NCBI RefSeq assembly: GCF_011075055.1
Contig: NW_025401146.1
Location: forward strand, 124,001 to 188,000
Direction: 5' to 3'
Origin: Mangifera indica
Lineage: Eukaryota; Streptophyta; Magnoliopsida; Sapindales; Anacardiaceae
Length of the DNA: 64,000 nt
The position numbers and the translations under genes are program-made. The notes under the pieces were generated by a model. The model was not told where the DNA came from, did not search any database, and worked only from the letters and a program-made list of their open reading frames with translations. Shown here one piece after another: positions 12,516 through 24,693 of this stretch. Within the stretch, counting starts at the first letter, position 1, and the number at the start of each line of letters is the position of its first letter.

Positions 12516-14382
12516 ATTATTTATTTATTCAAAGTTGGTACACATAATTTTATTATTCCTCCGCAGCATATAAAATGGAGACAAGAAGACGAGTTTGTTT
12601 TTTACAATTTCATTATACCTTGTGTCTGTCCAATAGGATTTGTGATCTAATGAAGGGAGAACCAAGGTGGCATTCATGATTTTGGCTATGGCAACCATGT
12701 CGCTTATCTGATATTTTCAATATCAAATGAGAAAAAAAGTGTTTCTCTGCAAGAAGAAACAATAAAACTGTAACAAAAAAGAAACAAAGAAACAAAACTT
12801 ACTCCAGTTTTCATTTGATTCAAGCCACCATTGGCATGAACCATAAGATAGCCATTTGTGAGAGCTTCCTCTCCTAAAAATAACACATTTTTTCAATAAT
12901 AATCAAATGGGGGATTAACCAAGCCAAGAATTTGAGAGTTTAGAAGCTAATTTAGACTCACTTCTTTCAGCCCAAGATCGGTTAATGCATTGGTAATAGT
13001 TGTTGCTGCTAAACTGGGTCCAAATGTTGGAACTCTGAACGACCAGAGGAATTAAAACAAAACTGGGATCAGGGAAAAAGGCTTAAATATAGTAAACAAC
13101 CAGCTAGGTATATCATTTTTCGTATATTGAGCAAGCTTCTTATACATATCAACTACTAGAATCAGGAGATTTGATTAACCTAAGCTTCCTGCTAGCGTTC
13201 TATGCAAGGGTTTAATGTCATATTGTTTTTGAGTACGAGAGAGAACTTCAATTAAGTATCCATATAATGTGTTATCATATTTTTAAATGTTATTTTATTT
13301 AAAATTAAAAATTACCTAATTACATGATGATATTATTAGAAAATTTCTTTATATTAGCTTACATTAATTAGAATTTTGTTTTATAAAATTTGATAATTGA
13401 ATAATTTAATAATTATTTTCAATTGATTAATAAAGATAAATCTAATATATTTAAACTTATAATTTAGATAAACAACACAAATGTGACTCTAAGGTTTATT
13501 GGATTTTAGATAGGGTCTAATAACCCACTATATATTGGTCAAATTTTCTCTTCAAAACTTATATAGTATAGTTTTACCAATTGAAAATTGTCATTCATGG
13601 GAGGTTTCAGGAACAAAAAACTAATAACTTCAATGAAAGTAATTTCGAAAACTTTACTGATTTAGATTGCATGACGTTTTAGATATCTTTATTAACTTAA
13701 AGTTTTCATTTTAATATTTTATAATTTGTGTATAGATCATACGAAATTAGGATTAATAGATTATATTTTGCTTATGTAATTAAATATTACAAACACAACA
13801 TCTACATACCTAATTAGCTACAAGTTTCTAGCTTTGAGAACATGAATTATTTCTAGATGCAACATTATGAACTTATAACCCTAAAACAGATAAAATGCCC
13901 GTTATGGAGAAGTAGTAAAAACATTTTGCATGGATGTAAATAATCAAAATTTGATATTAGTTAGATATATAATTAATCATCTTTTGTGTATGAAGTCTAA
14001 CCTCAAACATCTTCTGGGTGGATTCAAGAGCCATTTTATTAATTCTCACACTATCATCTCTCTCCACAACCGTCTGTTGAATAACTTGAATCAAAACACG
14101 CTCAGATTTAAAGTCCTGCAAAGTATTCATCAAAGAAGATTTTGCAAACACCAACATGTAGAAAAACGCCACCACGATCAAAGCAAACAGGCAACGATCC
14201 ATGCCGATTCTCATGGCCGGCCACAAAGAACGTTCTTTCCTTCTGAAATACGCATTACTGTTTTTGAACGGCGAGTAATTCCCCGCACACTCTTCTGGTA
14301 TCTCAGGAAATCGCCTCCTTTTGTACTTCATCACCACCGGAGAAACACTCCCCGAGCTATTATGATCTGTAGAACTCGCCAT
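10721..14382 (-). CDS. GT106 / plant O-fucosyltransferase-like protein
   Basis: Eight coding exons on the minus strand: 14382-14002, 13034-12962, 12873-12803, 12707-12619, 12319-12187, 12110-11878, 11795-11319, 10958-10721. All borders are GT/AG and phases join to 564 residues. A type II membrane anchor sits at about residues 50-75 ([18 protein letters not shown]), after a basic RRRF cytosolic tail. Family hallmarks follow in order: [105 protein letters not shown] and [11 protein letters not shown], ending in [10 protein letters not shown]. Relatives are Golgi glycosyltransferases of cell-wall or protein glycosylation; the exact donor and acceptor cannot be told. Intron 4 carries a long (TA)n tract. 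The start gives [11 protein letters not shown]. Confidence 0.93.
12439..12510. repeat. (TA)n microsatellite in an intron
   Basis: An uninterrupted TA tract of about 36 units inside intron 4 of the O-fucosyltransferase-like gene. The Tyr-Ile repeat ORF read across it is an artefact. Confidence 0.97.
13255..13345. repeat. MITE-like AT-rich palindrome, copy 2
   Basis: Within intron 1 of the O-fucosyltransferase-like gene. The left arm AATGTGTTATCATATT and right arm AATTACATGATGATATT flank a TTATTTTATTTAAAATTAAA core shared with the other copies listed here. Confidence 0.45.
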
Positions 14383-15779
14383 ACGCGTTGAAAGATTAAA
14401 AAAAATTAGTCCCTCCAAATTAATGGGGATCTGTCTCCTTGAATTTTTTATTTCTCTTACATGCTTTTGTTTTTTTATGGCGAAACATCAGGCGGGCTAG
14501 ACAGACTTGTGTCTGTTAATATTTTTGTCCTCTTAGGGCAATTAGCGGTGATAATAATGAGAGGATACTAAAACTGTTTTTGTAATGGAAGAAGATAGGG
14601 TTATTTGGCTTAATTATTTATACTAATTAGTTATTTAGTGGGTTATTATCCAACCGATTTTGTTTTAATCAATGAACTTGATTAACCAAGAATAGCAAAT
14701 ATTCATGACTGCTAATTAAGCACATGACACCTTGTCCCTATCCAACACCTGAAACACTTGGTAGAATTTCGAATCTAAACTTTCTCTCTGAAAGTTCTAA
14801 TGTTTTACCAGTTTTGTTAACTCTTAAGAGTTTAAACATATGACATTATTGATGTTTTTTAACCATGTCATAATATTTTATGAAGATGAATAATCTAGTG
14901 ATGAATATACAAAGAATATTTTATTCTTTTATGAAAAAATTATACGTATAAACAAACTTTACAAATTGAAATGGTAGTAGATTCTACAAATTGAGATGAT
15001 AGTTTGTGACTGAGTGATATAATTTTTTACTTTTTCTTTCATTTCAAAATTGTTTAATCAAATATTATCACTTCAGTTTATATAAATAAGTTTGTAAAAT
15101 TTGTATATATATAGTACGAATAATACTATGCATACCCACTTTTGGGTACATAAATGAATACATACATGATATGTCATTATATGACTGAGTGTTATTTTAT
15201 CATTAACTCAAATTCATCCAATTATTTTGTAATTTTATTGTTATTACAAAAGTACTCTTAATACTTAATATAAATGTAAAATTGCTAATGTATCTTTATT
15301 GGCTTAAAAAATAATCTTTTAAACTCCTTAAAAAATTGAAAAAATCTAATTAACTTTAAAATATTATATTTTGATAATTTCTTTAAATGTGTAATTTTGA
15401 CTTTTTAAAATTATCACAGTGAATATTAAATTTTTAAAAACACCCCAAACTTTTTTTAATTTTAAAGCCCTTAAAATTTTTATTAACACCGTAAATACTT
15501 TAAAAAATATATATAACGCACCTCAAACTTTTGAAAAAGAAAAAGAAAATAGATAAAAAGGAAAATAAAAAAGAAAAAAAATAAAGAAAAGAAGAAAAAA
15601 AAGAGTAAAAAGAGAAAATAAAAAAATTATATAAAATGACCTGTTTAATTTTTCACGTCGCAATAATAAGTGAGAATCTAATTTTTTTAAATTTAAATGA
15701 TAATTATCATTTAAGCGATACTATTTCGGCCTCCCCGAAAAAACATAGCAGCATGAAAACTTAGTTTTCGTGCGCTTGA
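14383..15779. other. Intergenic region, AT-rich
   Basis: Upstream DNA shared by the minus-strand glycosyltransferase and the plus-strand SYP81 region. Two MITE-like palindromes lie near 14990-15245. A purine-rich tract covers 15530-15640. No gene seen. Confidence 0.6.
15125..15245. repeat. MITE-like AT-rich palindrome, copy 3
   Basis: Contains ATGATATGTCATTATATGACTG and, after an AT-rich core, CAAATTCATCCAATTATTTTG, which is the arm-core-arm layout of the other copies. A related, weaker copy sits just upstream at about 14990-15120. Confidence 0.35.
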
Positions 15780-16560
15780 ACCAGGCCCAAGCCCATACTT
15801 TTATTCCAAATTGGGTTCTATGCTTGTATCTGGTTGGCAGTCGGCGCCTTAGCGCGGTCAGCCCAGGTCACTTCCGGAGACATTTAGCCGAACCCAAAAT
15901 TGTCAATGGACGCCAAGGAGAACGAATCAGTCTCTGATCTAACCCAAGCACTAGTATTTTATTTTTCTTTCACCTCCGTGAAACTTCTTTTTTTTTTTTT
16001 TTTTTAATTTTCATTTCGATTTTTGGCATTTATTTGTAATTTTCTGCAGACTCTATGTCAGAGGAACAATCGTTGGATAAAAGAGGTAATTTCTTAATCA
16101 CTTTATCTTTACTATGCAGTTGCTGTTACCGTTTTTTCCTCGAATCCCGACTTGCATTTGCTAGCAGAAAGTTAGATTCATTTTAATTAAGAAATGAATG
16201 AATGATAGTTTTACATTGATTTTTTTAATTTAATGAGATTCTGAAGGGATTGAAGTGAAACCTTAGAGTTAGTTTCTTCAGTGTATGAAATACTTTCTTT
16301 GGTTTTTTTAGTGAATCGTGGTTTGTTCTACATTGCCCTCGAATATGAATGATATACATTTGTATTATTTTTTATTTTCGTCTGTGCGTTTGGTTGCTGT
16401 GAAAATTCATTAAGGGAAGTGGAATCAGCAAGTGTTAGGTACTCTATGTTTCATTTATTGACTCAGTTTGCAGTACTTTTTTTTTTTTTTTGAAGCTTAT
16501 TGGTAAATAATAACATTATAATCGATGAATTCAGGTCATGTCTATGTTCCGCTAGTTTAT
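15780..16560 (+). pseudogene. 5'-end relic of an eL33 (RPL35A) gene, duplicated upstream of SYP81
   Basis: This block aligns along its whole length with the promoter, exons 1-2 and early intron 2 of the intact eL33 gene at about 20290-21090. Exon 1 survives at 15906 (ATG GACGCCAAGGAG) but has lost about seven bases after the ATG, shifting the frame; exon 2 survives at 16050-16085 with the same 36-base length and both splice sites. Shared phrases include GGAGAxATTTAGCCG, ATTTTCTGCAGACTCTA, CAGAGGAAC and the intron words AGTGAATCGTG and GTATTATTTTTTAT. Exons 3 and 4 are absent. It lies in the same orientation as SYP81, about 0.6 kb upstream of its start codon, so it may now serve as promoter and non-coding leader for that gene. 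Confidence 0.85.
15784..15865 (+). promoter_or_regulatory. Site II elements in the duplicated eL33 promoter
   Basis: GGCCCA at 15784 and AGCCCA at 15790 form a tight pair (complement TGGGCT/C, the TCP-binding site II of plant ribosomal-protein and growth genes), with another AGCCCA at 15860. The pair corresponds in position to the paired AGCCCA upstream of the intact eL33 gene. Confidence 0.5.
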
Positions 16561-17118
16561 GGAACCTCTAAAAGCAAGACGGGTTTTCTTTTTACTTTTT
16601 TTTTCTTCTCTTTTTTAAGTTAAAATTGCAGTGGTTTCTCATTAGAATTATAATCTTGAAGATTTCACTTTTACTCCATGCATTGAGGTTGAACTTATGG
16701 ACATGTTGTTTAGATGTTCTGTTTTTGTTAAATTTCTTGATTGAATTGGTAATTGAGTTAGCAATATTATCAATTATTGATTAAGTAATATTATTATTTG
16801 GATCTTAGAAAAGCTTTTAAATTATAGTTTAACTATAAAGGTCACATATTTTTTTTTTTTTTCTATTCTTCTTTAGAGAGAGCAATCTGTGAAGAGTTGG
16901 AGGTCCTTTGATCATTTCAATTAGCATACGAACTTGTTATTAACTTGGAGTTTTAGAGTATTCTAACCTTCACACACATTTCATTATTGAGCAAACCATT
17001 TAGTTTAATTTATTGTTAGTCTTATCTTATTTGGTTTTTACTGTAGTTTGTTTGGCTTCTATTGCAGCCCTGTTCAAGATTTTGGGCTAATTTTCTTGAA
17101 GACTTTTCTGGTTGATTA

Positions 17119-19712
17119 ATGGCAAGAGTTAGAGATAGAACCGAGGATTTTAAAGATGCTGTGCGACATACTGCTGTTTCTTTGGGTTATGATGAGGTAT
17201 ATTTTATCTTTCAATTCATCATATTGAAGTTTTTTTTAAGATGTTTTAGTTTTAGAAGTTATATGGAAAATTTGAATTGTTGGGGAAAGATTTTGGTACA
17301 GTGTTTGCCATCGGTCCGGTGCCCTTTTCTTTGAAAGGTTAAATTTTCATTGCATTTACTCTTTAAAAAGACCTGTAAAAATAGGGTTACCTATTATTGT
17401 TAAATGAAACGTGTGTGAAGGTTAATTATGTTGGTGTTTCTGATCTCATGCATTAAGATCATTGATTATGGAGCTGTATTTTGCTATCCATCTTTGGTCT
17501 GTACTTTTCAGATTCATTTTTAGATCAACAATTCCTAATACGCTTGTGCAGAAATTGATTTTTGTATTCCCATTTGAGTTAATTTGCTTGTCTTTGCAAA
17601 CTTATTATTGTTCACACTGCAATCATATGTTTTGATGCATTCTTGAATCCTAATTTCTTTTTCCTTGTGTGATTGTTTTTAATAGTCCAAATTGGCAGTC
17701 ATAATGGCATCTTTCATAATTCATAAACCTAGGCAAAGATCATCTTTTACCAAAGCTGCTCTCAAGACTGTAAGTTCACCACTGTCAACTTTGCTGCCAT
17801 TTGATTTAATAGGAAGAATTGCAATTCCTTTACTTTCTCCAAGAAATGAACAGTTAATTTGTGTTGGATCTATTTGGTCAATGATTTTTCCTCCTCGACA
17901 GCTTGAAAGTATTGGAGCTTTGGAAAAGTTTATGTTAAAGCATCAAAAAGATTATGTGGATCTGCATCGCACAACTGAACAGGAAAGAGATAGCATTGAG
18001 CATGAAGTAAGTTATGGAGTTTTCAGGATGCTGATACAAGCCTTTGATTCCTCAAGTTTGATGTTAATCTGTCACTCTATCTGCCTCCAAAAGTTTGTGC
18101 TTGGTGTTTTTTTTTTTTTTTGCCCCCCAATGATATTATGCATCGTTCATGAAATTGACCCTACCTAAGAGGAATGAAATTGGGTTTTTTTTTTTTTTTT
18201 TCTGTACAAGTTGCATGCTTTCCAGGAATGTCTGTTTCCTTTTGAAGACAACAATATTCAAATTTATTCAGGTTATTGCTTTTATTAAAGCCTGCAAAGA
18301 ACAAATTGATATTCTAAAGAATAGCATAAATGATGATGAAGCAAATTCAAAGGGCTGGCTTGGCCTTAGAGCTCACAACTCCAATGCCGATACTGTTGCT
18401 CACAAACATGGAGTGGTAAGAATCTGTTATTCTTTTTTCTTAATTGAGTTTATTCATTTATTTGGATTTATTGTTACGTTTATTTGCTCTAAATTGCATT
18501 GTATGTTAACTGAAGTACATTTTTCTTTTTCTTTTTTTCCTTTTTTTGTAATATGGTAACTTGCTTAAAATAGTGGGGCTACTTTTCACCTAACTCCAAG
18601 ATCACTTTGACTGTTCTCAATTAGTTTTGCTATTTGAATTATTAAGGTTCCTTCATTGGTTTATCTAGCATAACATGCTTTGGAAACACATGTTATGAGG
18701 TTAGTTTCCCTTCTAGAATAGAATAGTTAGGAAGTATGATCTTAGAGGCAGATTTGAAATTGATTTTTTTTAAATTCTTCACTTCACGCTTGATGATGTC
18801 CAGTTTATGGCAAAAATAATCTTGTCTTTTAATTCTTGCCTTATTACTTTTTCTAATTCACTGATTTTTTTGTTTATTTGCAGGTTTTGATTTTAAGTGA
18901 GAAACTCCATTTAGTCACTGCACAGTTTGATCATCTCAGAGCTGTCCGTTTTCAAGATGCTATCAATCGGGCAGCACCCAGAAGAAAATTTAAACGTGTT
19001 GCAGAATCAAATGCATCAGATACCTCAAAATCAAACATTTTGGAGATCAGGGAACCTGATGGACCTCAACCTGAATCTCTTAGTGTCCAGCAACAATTAT
19101 TGGATGATGAAACCCGAGCCCTTCAGGTAATTAGAATTTGTTATCTGATAACTTATCACAATCACAAAGTGGTCAATAAAATGATTACCTAATAGCATTT
19201 AGGTCCATGATAAATTGATTGTGCCTGCTGTTGTACTTATTTTATGCAGGTAGAGTTGAGCAGTCTCCTTGATGCTGTTCAACAAACTGAAACTAAGATG
19301 GTCGAAATGTCTGCATTGAATCACCTCATGTCAACACATGTTCTGCAACAAGCCCAACAAATAGAGGTTCTTTATGACCAGGTCAGGATGGTTGTTTTTC
19401 AACTTCTATTTTGATCCATATTAAATCGCTTATCTTTGGCCATTCATTGTTAACTTGAAATTGCACCAATGAATGTTACGTTGATTGTAACCATTCTCTT
19501 TTGGTCTTTGGATTTGATTGGTGCTTTGTACTTTATAATTCTTAAATTTTAAATCTTCATATATACAGGCTGTTGAAGCTACTAAGAATGTAGAGCTTGG
19601 TAACAAAGAACTCTCCCAAGCTATCCAACGGAATAGCAGCAGCAGGACCTTTCTTTTGCTTTTCCTGTTTGTACTGACGTTTTCAATCCTCTTTCTTGAT
19701 TGGTATAATTAA
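17119..19712 (+). CDS. SYP81: Syntaxin of plants 81, ER Qa-SNARE
   Basis: Seven coding exons: 17119-17196, 17686-17769, 17902-18006, 18272-18415, 18884-19126, 19250-19381, 19569-19712, giving 309 residues, matching the family length. The N-terminal RDRTEDFKDAVRHTAVSLGY is the syntaxin-18/Ufe1-type peptide that binds a Sly1-like SM protein. The helical N-domain includes FMLKHQKDYVDLHRTTEQE and AFIKACKEQIDIL; the SNARE motif covers about residues 215-285 (MSALNHLMSTHVLQQAQQIE) and a C-terminal tail anchor ends in FLDWYN. In yeast and animals this SNARE drives fusion of Golgi-derived COPI vesicles with the ER; the plant protein is placed there by homology. The start is fixed by the conserved N-peptide. 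Its upstream DNA is a copy of the eL33 promoter block. Intact. Confidence 0.96.
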
Positions 19713-20104
19713 ATTTTACTTATTTGATCACTTAAAAATGGTCCCCTTGTATTTTCCATTTTGTGTTATATGAAGAGACTGAAATTTGGCTTCTCAACTA
19801 TTCTTGTATTTATTATTTTATATTAACTTATAAAGATGATTTTGTACTGTAAAATTACATCTTTGACCATAAATGACAGTGTATAAGCAATGCATTATAA
19901 TGACAGTGTGACAAACATATCTTTAATAAATTAATTTTTTGTTTTTTCAAAATTAAGAGGTATATGATAAGCATAAATCCTCAAGTGATAGAAATACGAA
20001 GAGTATTGAATTCTCTTTTTGTATATTCGATGTATATACTAAAAAGAAGATTAGATTTCCCGGCTTTGCCCGAAGAACTATCCCTAAACTTTTTGAATCA
20101 GCGT

Positions 20105-20235
20105 TGAACTTCCCTAAAGTTATAGGGTATATAAACAAGATGATATTTTATTATATAATTTTTTAATATTATTTTATTATTATTTAAATTTATCTAATTA
20201 TATAATAATACATTATCAAATCAAATGGGACATAC
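20105..20235. repeat. MITE-like AT-rich palindrome, copy 4
   Basis: Between SYP81 and the eL33 promoter. The arms ATGATATTTTATTATATAAT and AATTATATAATAATACATTAT flank a TATTATTTAAATTTA core like the other copies. Confidence 0.4.
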
Positions 20236-20294
20236 TCAAAATTAAAAGAAATTATCCCCAAAATGAGAACAACGTTCGGGCTTATACATGAACC

Positions 20295-20392
20295 AGCCCA
20301 AAGCCCATATTTTTTGTATGTGAAGGTAGGATTGATGGATCAATAAGCCCAGGTTCCCTCTATAAAATACCAAGTATAAGAAGCTAGGGTTT
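20295..20392 (+). promoter_or_regulatory. eL33 promoter: site II pair, TATA box, telo-box-like motif
   Basis: AGCCCA occurs at 20295, 20302 and 20346 (site II in reverse), TATAAAATA at 20361, and AGGGTTT at 20386 (telo-box core). Site II plus telo box is the standard arrangement of plant ribosomal-protein promoters. It lies 80-175 bases upstream of the start codon. Confidence 0.65.
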
Positions 20393-20469
20393 CCGTCTCG
20401 TTAGTGGTCAGCGCCCCGGCACATCTCAGACCAGGTCACTTACGGAGATATTTAGCCGCCGAAAGCGAA

Positions 20470-21967
20470 ATGGTGAAGGGACGCCAAGGAGAGCGAGTCA
20501 GGTTTCTGATCTAATCTTAAACCCTGGCCTAGTATTCGATTTCTCATTTTCACCTCCGTGAATCTTTTTTTTTTTTCGCCTCGTTTTGACCTTAGTTTTT
20601 TTTTGTAATTTTCTGCAGACTCTACGTCAGAGGAACCATCCTCGGATACAAGAGGTAATTTCATATGCAGTTACTATTATCGATTTTCACTAGTATTTTG
20701 ACTCACATTTGCGAGTAGAAAGTTTGATTCATTTTAATTCAGGAATGAAAATTTAAATTGATTTTTATCTTTTGAGATTCTAAGAGATGGAAGTGAAACT
20801 TTAGACTTATTTAGTGTGTGAAGTACATTATTTGGTATCTTTAGTGAATCGTGTTTTTGTTCTACATTGTCCTCAAATATTAATGATATGTGTTTGTATT
20901 ATTTTTTATCTTTCGTCTGTACATTCGGTTGCTATGAGAATTAATCAAGAGAACCGTAATCAGCATTGTTGGGTGCTCAATGTTTCAATTATTCGCGCTG
21001 TTTGCAGTTTTTTATGAGACTTCTTGGAAATAAAAATGTTATATATTTGCTTATTGGAAAATAATAACGCCATATATTTCCTTTTCAAATTCATGTTTTG
21101 TGTATCTAATACTTAGAAAACTACCAGTGTTAGTTATTCCATTTTTCATTCATGACGTCTGTTTTATGAAGTTTCTGGTAAAATGGTGTAGAGAATGATG
21201 GTACATGTTTGCTCTACAAGACTTCAACTTCATGCTTCTTGTTTATAACACTAGAATGATGGTTAAGTTGTTTTTATACTACTTTGTATAGAAGAGTAAT
21301 AGAAGATATTAACTTTTCATCTTCTTGTTTTGCATAATAACCAATATTATCATGATTGGGGTTAAGTCTTTTTTTACTTTTTTCTATATATTGTTTAGAA
21401 TAATAACATTAGATGCTTGCTCTTCAACTTCATGTGTCATATATGTAATATTATTGTGATTTGAGTAGGGTTCCTTTTTTTTTTTTTTTTTTTTTTGAGA
21501 AATAACATTATTCACTTCCTGCATTGCTTTTGATGATGAAATGAATGATTTGGGTTTCTGTTTTAGTGAATGGTTTTGGGACTTAATGTTAATGGATGGT
21601 TAGGTCAAAGGCAAACCAGTACCCCAACACCTCTTTGATCCAGATTGAGGGAGTTAACACCAAGGAAGAGGTGGCATGGTACACTGGAAAGCGGCTGGCT
21701 TACATTTACAAGGCTAAGGTGAAGCAGAACGGTTCACACTATCGTTGCATTTGGGGCAAGGTCACCAGGCCTCATGGTAACAGTGGTGTTGTACGCGCTA
21801 AGTTCAAGTCCAACCTGCCCCCAAAGTCCATGGTATTGAACCACTGTCACTTTTGCTATTGTTTTTTAATTCCTTCCAGGATATTTAGGTTTTGATTTTT
21901 TTTGGTATTTTTGTTATTTATGCAGGGTGATAGAGTTAGGGTCTTTATGTATCCCAGCAACATCTAA
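20470..21967 (+). CDS. RPL35A: 60S ribosomal protein eL33 (L35a)
   Basis: Four coding exons: 20470-20501, 20619-20654, 21604-21832, 21926-21967, giving 112 residues, the standard length of eL33 in plants. It starts [20 protein letters not shown] and continues with [59 protein letters not shown] and ends in VFMYPSNI. It is a structural protein of the cytosolic large subunit. The stop codon lies two bases before a GTATTT donor-like site, and an acceptor-like TTTTTCATGCAG ends at 22194, so the 3' UTR may contain an intron (inference). The 5' part of the locus is duplicated upstream of SYP81. Intact. Confidence 0.97.
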
Positions 21968-21968
21968 G

Positions 21969-24693
21969 GTATTTTAACCATTTCTGTATTTCACAAATTT
22001 ATCAATTTTAATCATTTCTGTTTTTCACAAATTTATCAATTGCATCTTTGTTAAGTATTAGGTGTTCGCATGCAATATGAGTTCTTGTTGTTTGGTTATG
22101 ATGTAATTTTTTAACTTCTATTTATTGCATCAAGTTGGTTTACTAGTTGTAATATTGTAGGGAGTTTTAATTTATCTCCTATTTTTTCATGCAGGTCCTT
22201 CAGTCTGTAGAGGCCAGTTGAGCGATGACTTAAAGGAAAATGCATTTTACTTGTTTTTATAAGCTAAGGTTTAAGTTTTTGTGTTTTCAGCTGAATCATT
22301 TTTGGTTCTTTAGGATGATAAAGGGAACATTGTTTAATTTTACGAATGTCCGGATTTGTCAACCTATATGTTTCTGGTATTTTGAATATTTGGGTGCATG
22401 ACATCTTATTGATTTAAATTTGAGTAGGTTTATTATCTGTGGCGTGCTTCCGTCTTTCCAGTTCTGATGTTGCATTTTATTTGCTCGAGTCCAAATGAGT
22501 TATAGAATTGTTGACCTTGAAATGTTGGATTGTTTGTGGTGCCACAGGATAAGCCCGGTTTATGATTTATGCATGTGGTCCTTTACATGTGAAGGATTTT
22601 TTCTGATTTATGCTTTTGGTTCAGATTTGTGCCAGTTTCTATTTATTGGTAGGTGGCAAGTTTGCAATCACATTATTTTGTTTTGAAATTTTTGGTACCA
22701 AATTATTGGGTATATTTGTTTTGGTTGTGCTTGCAAGGCGTATACGGCGTCTGATGGGGTGAAGCTGGTTTGGAGTTGTTGAATTCAGGTTTTGAATTTT
22801 TTTTCAGGGGTAGTTTGGGTTCAGGTGGATTAAGTGTTTGAGTGAGGAATAGAGGGTAACAGATGAGGTGGAGTGAGTGGTGGGAATTAAGGGTGGGTGG
22901 AGAGGAGAGGGATTTTGTGTTTTCTAGAGTGGAGTTGATGAGGTGATGGAAACTCAGGAACATGATTACAGAAATGAACAAGGACATCAGCAGGCGGCAT
23001 AGTGATCTCAATAGAGAGGAAAATTGGGATCTTGAATTTGATCAATGGTGAGTGTTTTATGGGCATTTTTTATGAAGAAGGGTTGAATGAAGAAGATATG
23101 GATCTGGTTTTTGCTGCTATCACTCTGGCTGGTGGGTGGTACGGATTTTTAAAAAAAAAAAAATTGGAACTAGAATCAAAACCTGTTGATTCTGCAAAAT
23201 CTGGAATCAAAACGTATTTGAGGTTGGCCAGTTTGAGGTAGGTCAATTGTTCACCCCTAGATATTTATGTTACATTAATTAAAATAACCATATTTTAAGA
23301 AGGATATACGAAAATAATTAAGTATTTAGGCAGGTCATCTCATAATCACCAGTGTACTTCAAGTCTCCCTGAATTCTTTCTTCTGCTTTGTCATTTTGAT
23401 TCATTTCATGCCGTTCTTTTTGTAATGTGAAGTAGTTGATGTTCCATAGTGGAACCATTCAAAGCTGTAATTATCAAGAAAACCTGTGAGCCGAGCTCGA
23501 GCCGGCTGCGAGTCAAGCTCGGCTCGAATCTAACCCTATTTATGGGTGATGTGAAGTGGAAGAATCAAAGTAAGTTTAATTTAACTTAGAACCAAACACA
23601 TTTGGGTCCAAATTGTTTTCTTGATAAAATATAAATATCTATTATTATAATATACATGGACCGTTAATTCCATATTTATTTGGTTTAATTTTACTAAAAA
23701 CTCCCTTAGTGCGATCCATGTACTTTATGCTTTATTCAAACATGATAATAGATTATTCTGAAATCTACATATTATACATAATTACCGAAATTACTAAAAC
23801 AATAAAGATTGATTGATAGAGACGACGACGGGATGAATGCCTTAATCCTGTCTCTCTTTTGTCCCATTCTCAATACTTAAAAAAAATGTATCCCCCCCTC
23901 TTCTCTTTTCACTGAATAAATATATATAATAATTTAAAATTTTTAAAAATAAATTATATAAGAATTTAAAAAAATATATAAGAGAAAAGACAAATTAAAG
24001 AAGATATGGGTTGAAGATATAATATTTATTCTTATATTTAATTGTAAGAATTTTAATATTTTTTACTTTGTTTTTATTTTAATTTTTATTAGAAAATCTC
24101 TTATTTAGAGAAAAACAGGTCAAAAAAACCCGATCTTACGGACTGAATTGTCATTTCTATTAATTAATGGTCACAAAATGAAAAAATTGAAAGGCAACAA
24201 GAACAATCTAAGAAAGAGAAGAAATTGGATATCAATTAATTAATAAATAAAAATAATATTAAGGCTGCGTTTGGACGACCACTAAGCTCCAACTCATTGA
24301 ATTATAAGTCGTTTTTTCCAATAAATTCTACTTCCCATTCCTGCTACACTGTTATTTTTATATTAAATAAAATAAAATAAAATTCCCTATGTTAATATCC
24401 AGACCCGGATCCGAATAGCAGACGAGCACCGCAACCGCAACACCTTCTTTAACGCGTTTACCTTGGTATCATTGGGACTTTGTTTCTTTCTCGGCAATTT
24501 CTTATTTGCAGAGCCACATTTTTCTTCCTCTTCCTCTTCACATTACCAGATCCGTCACGAACTCCGTTCAACGTTACCCAGATCCACTGTTTAACTCTAT
24601 ATCTCAACGGACTTGATTCGTTTTTCGCATTAAATCTCAATCCCCAGATCACCGACAATTCAGAAATTTTAGAAAAAAAATTTTCTTTTGGAG
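21969..24693. other. eL33 3' region and intergenic DNA up to the transporter gene
   Basis: The eL33 3' UTR extends past 22195. A possible gene relic covers about 22740-23055. A GC-rich inverted motif sits at about 23488-23530 (GAGCCGAGCTCGAGCC and AAGCTCGGCTCG), a type seen in degenerate plant repeats. AT-rich DNA follows, then the leader of the sugar transporter from about 24400. Confidence 0.5.
22740..23055 (+). pseudogene. Unrecognised coding-like remnant
   Basis: One plus-strand frame reads MRWSEWWELRVGGEERDFVF from 22863, hits TGA at 22944, and then continues without a break as LRNMITEMNKDISRRHSDLN and EENWDLEFDQW to a TGA at 23049. The acidic and basic residue pattern looks like real protein, but I do not recognise the family, and further stops occur upstream at about 22757 and 22840. 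It could be a degraded gene fragment or chance. The minus strand of the same DNA has an ORF with a hydrophobic start (22703-23011), judged less convincing. Confidence 0.25.

Noticed and set aside
12432..12650. ORF beginning with a long Tyr-Ile repeat
   Set aside because: It is a translation of the (TA)n microsatellite inside an intron of the glycosyltransferase gene.
13930..14391. 153-codon plus-strand ORF
   Set aside because: Antisense shadow of exon 1 of the O-fucosyltransferase-like gene, which has a recognisable family sequence.
21529..21600. Possible C/D-box snoRNA in the eL33 intron
   Set aside because: A TGATGATGA box-like word is present but no matching CTGA D box or terminal stem was found.
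22703..23011. Minus-strand ORF with a hydrophobic start, possible secreted peptide
   Set aside because: Hydrophobic start present, but the rest is Pro/Asn/His-rich without a known peptide motif, and the opposite strand of the same DNA looks more like decayed coding sequence.
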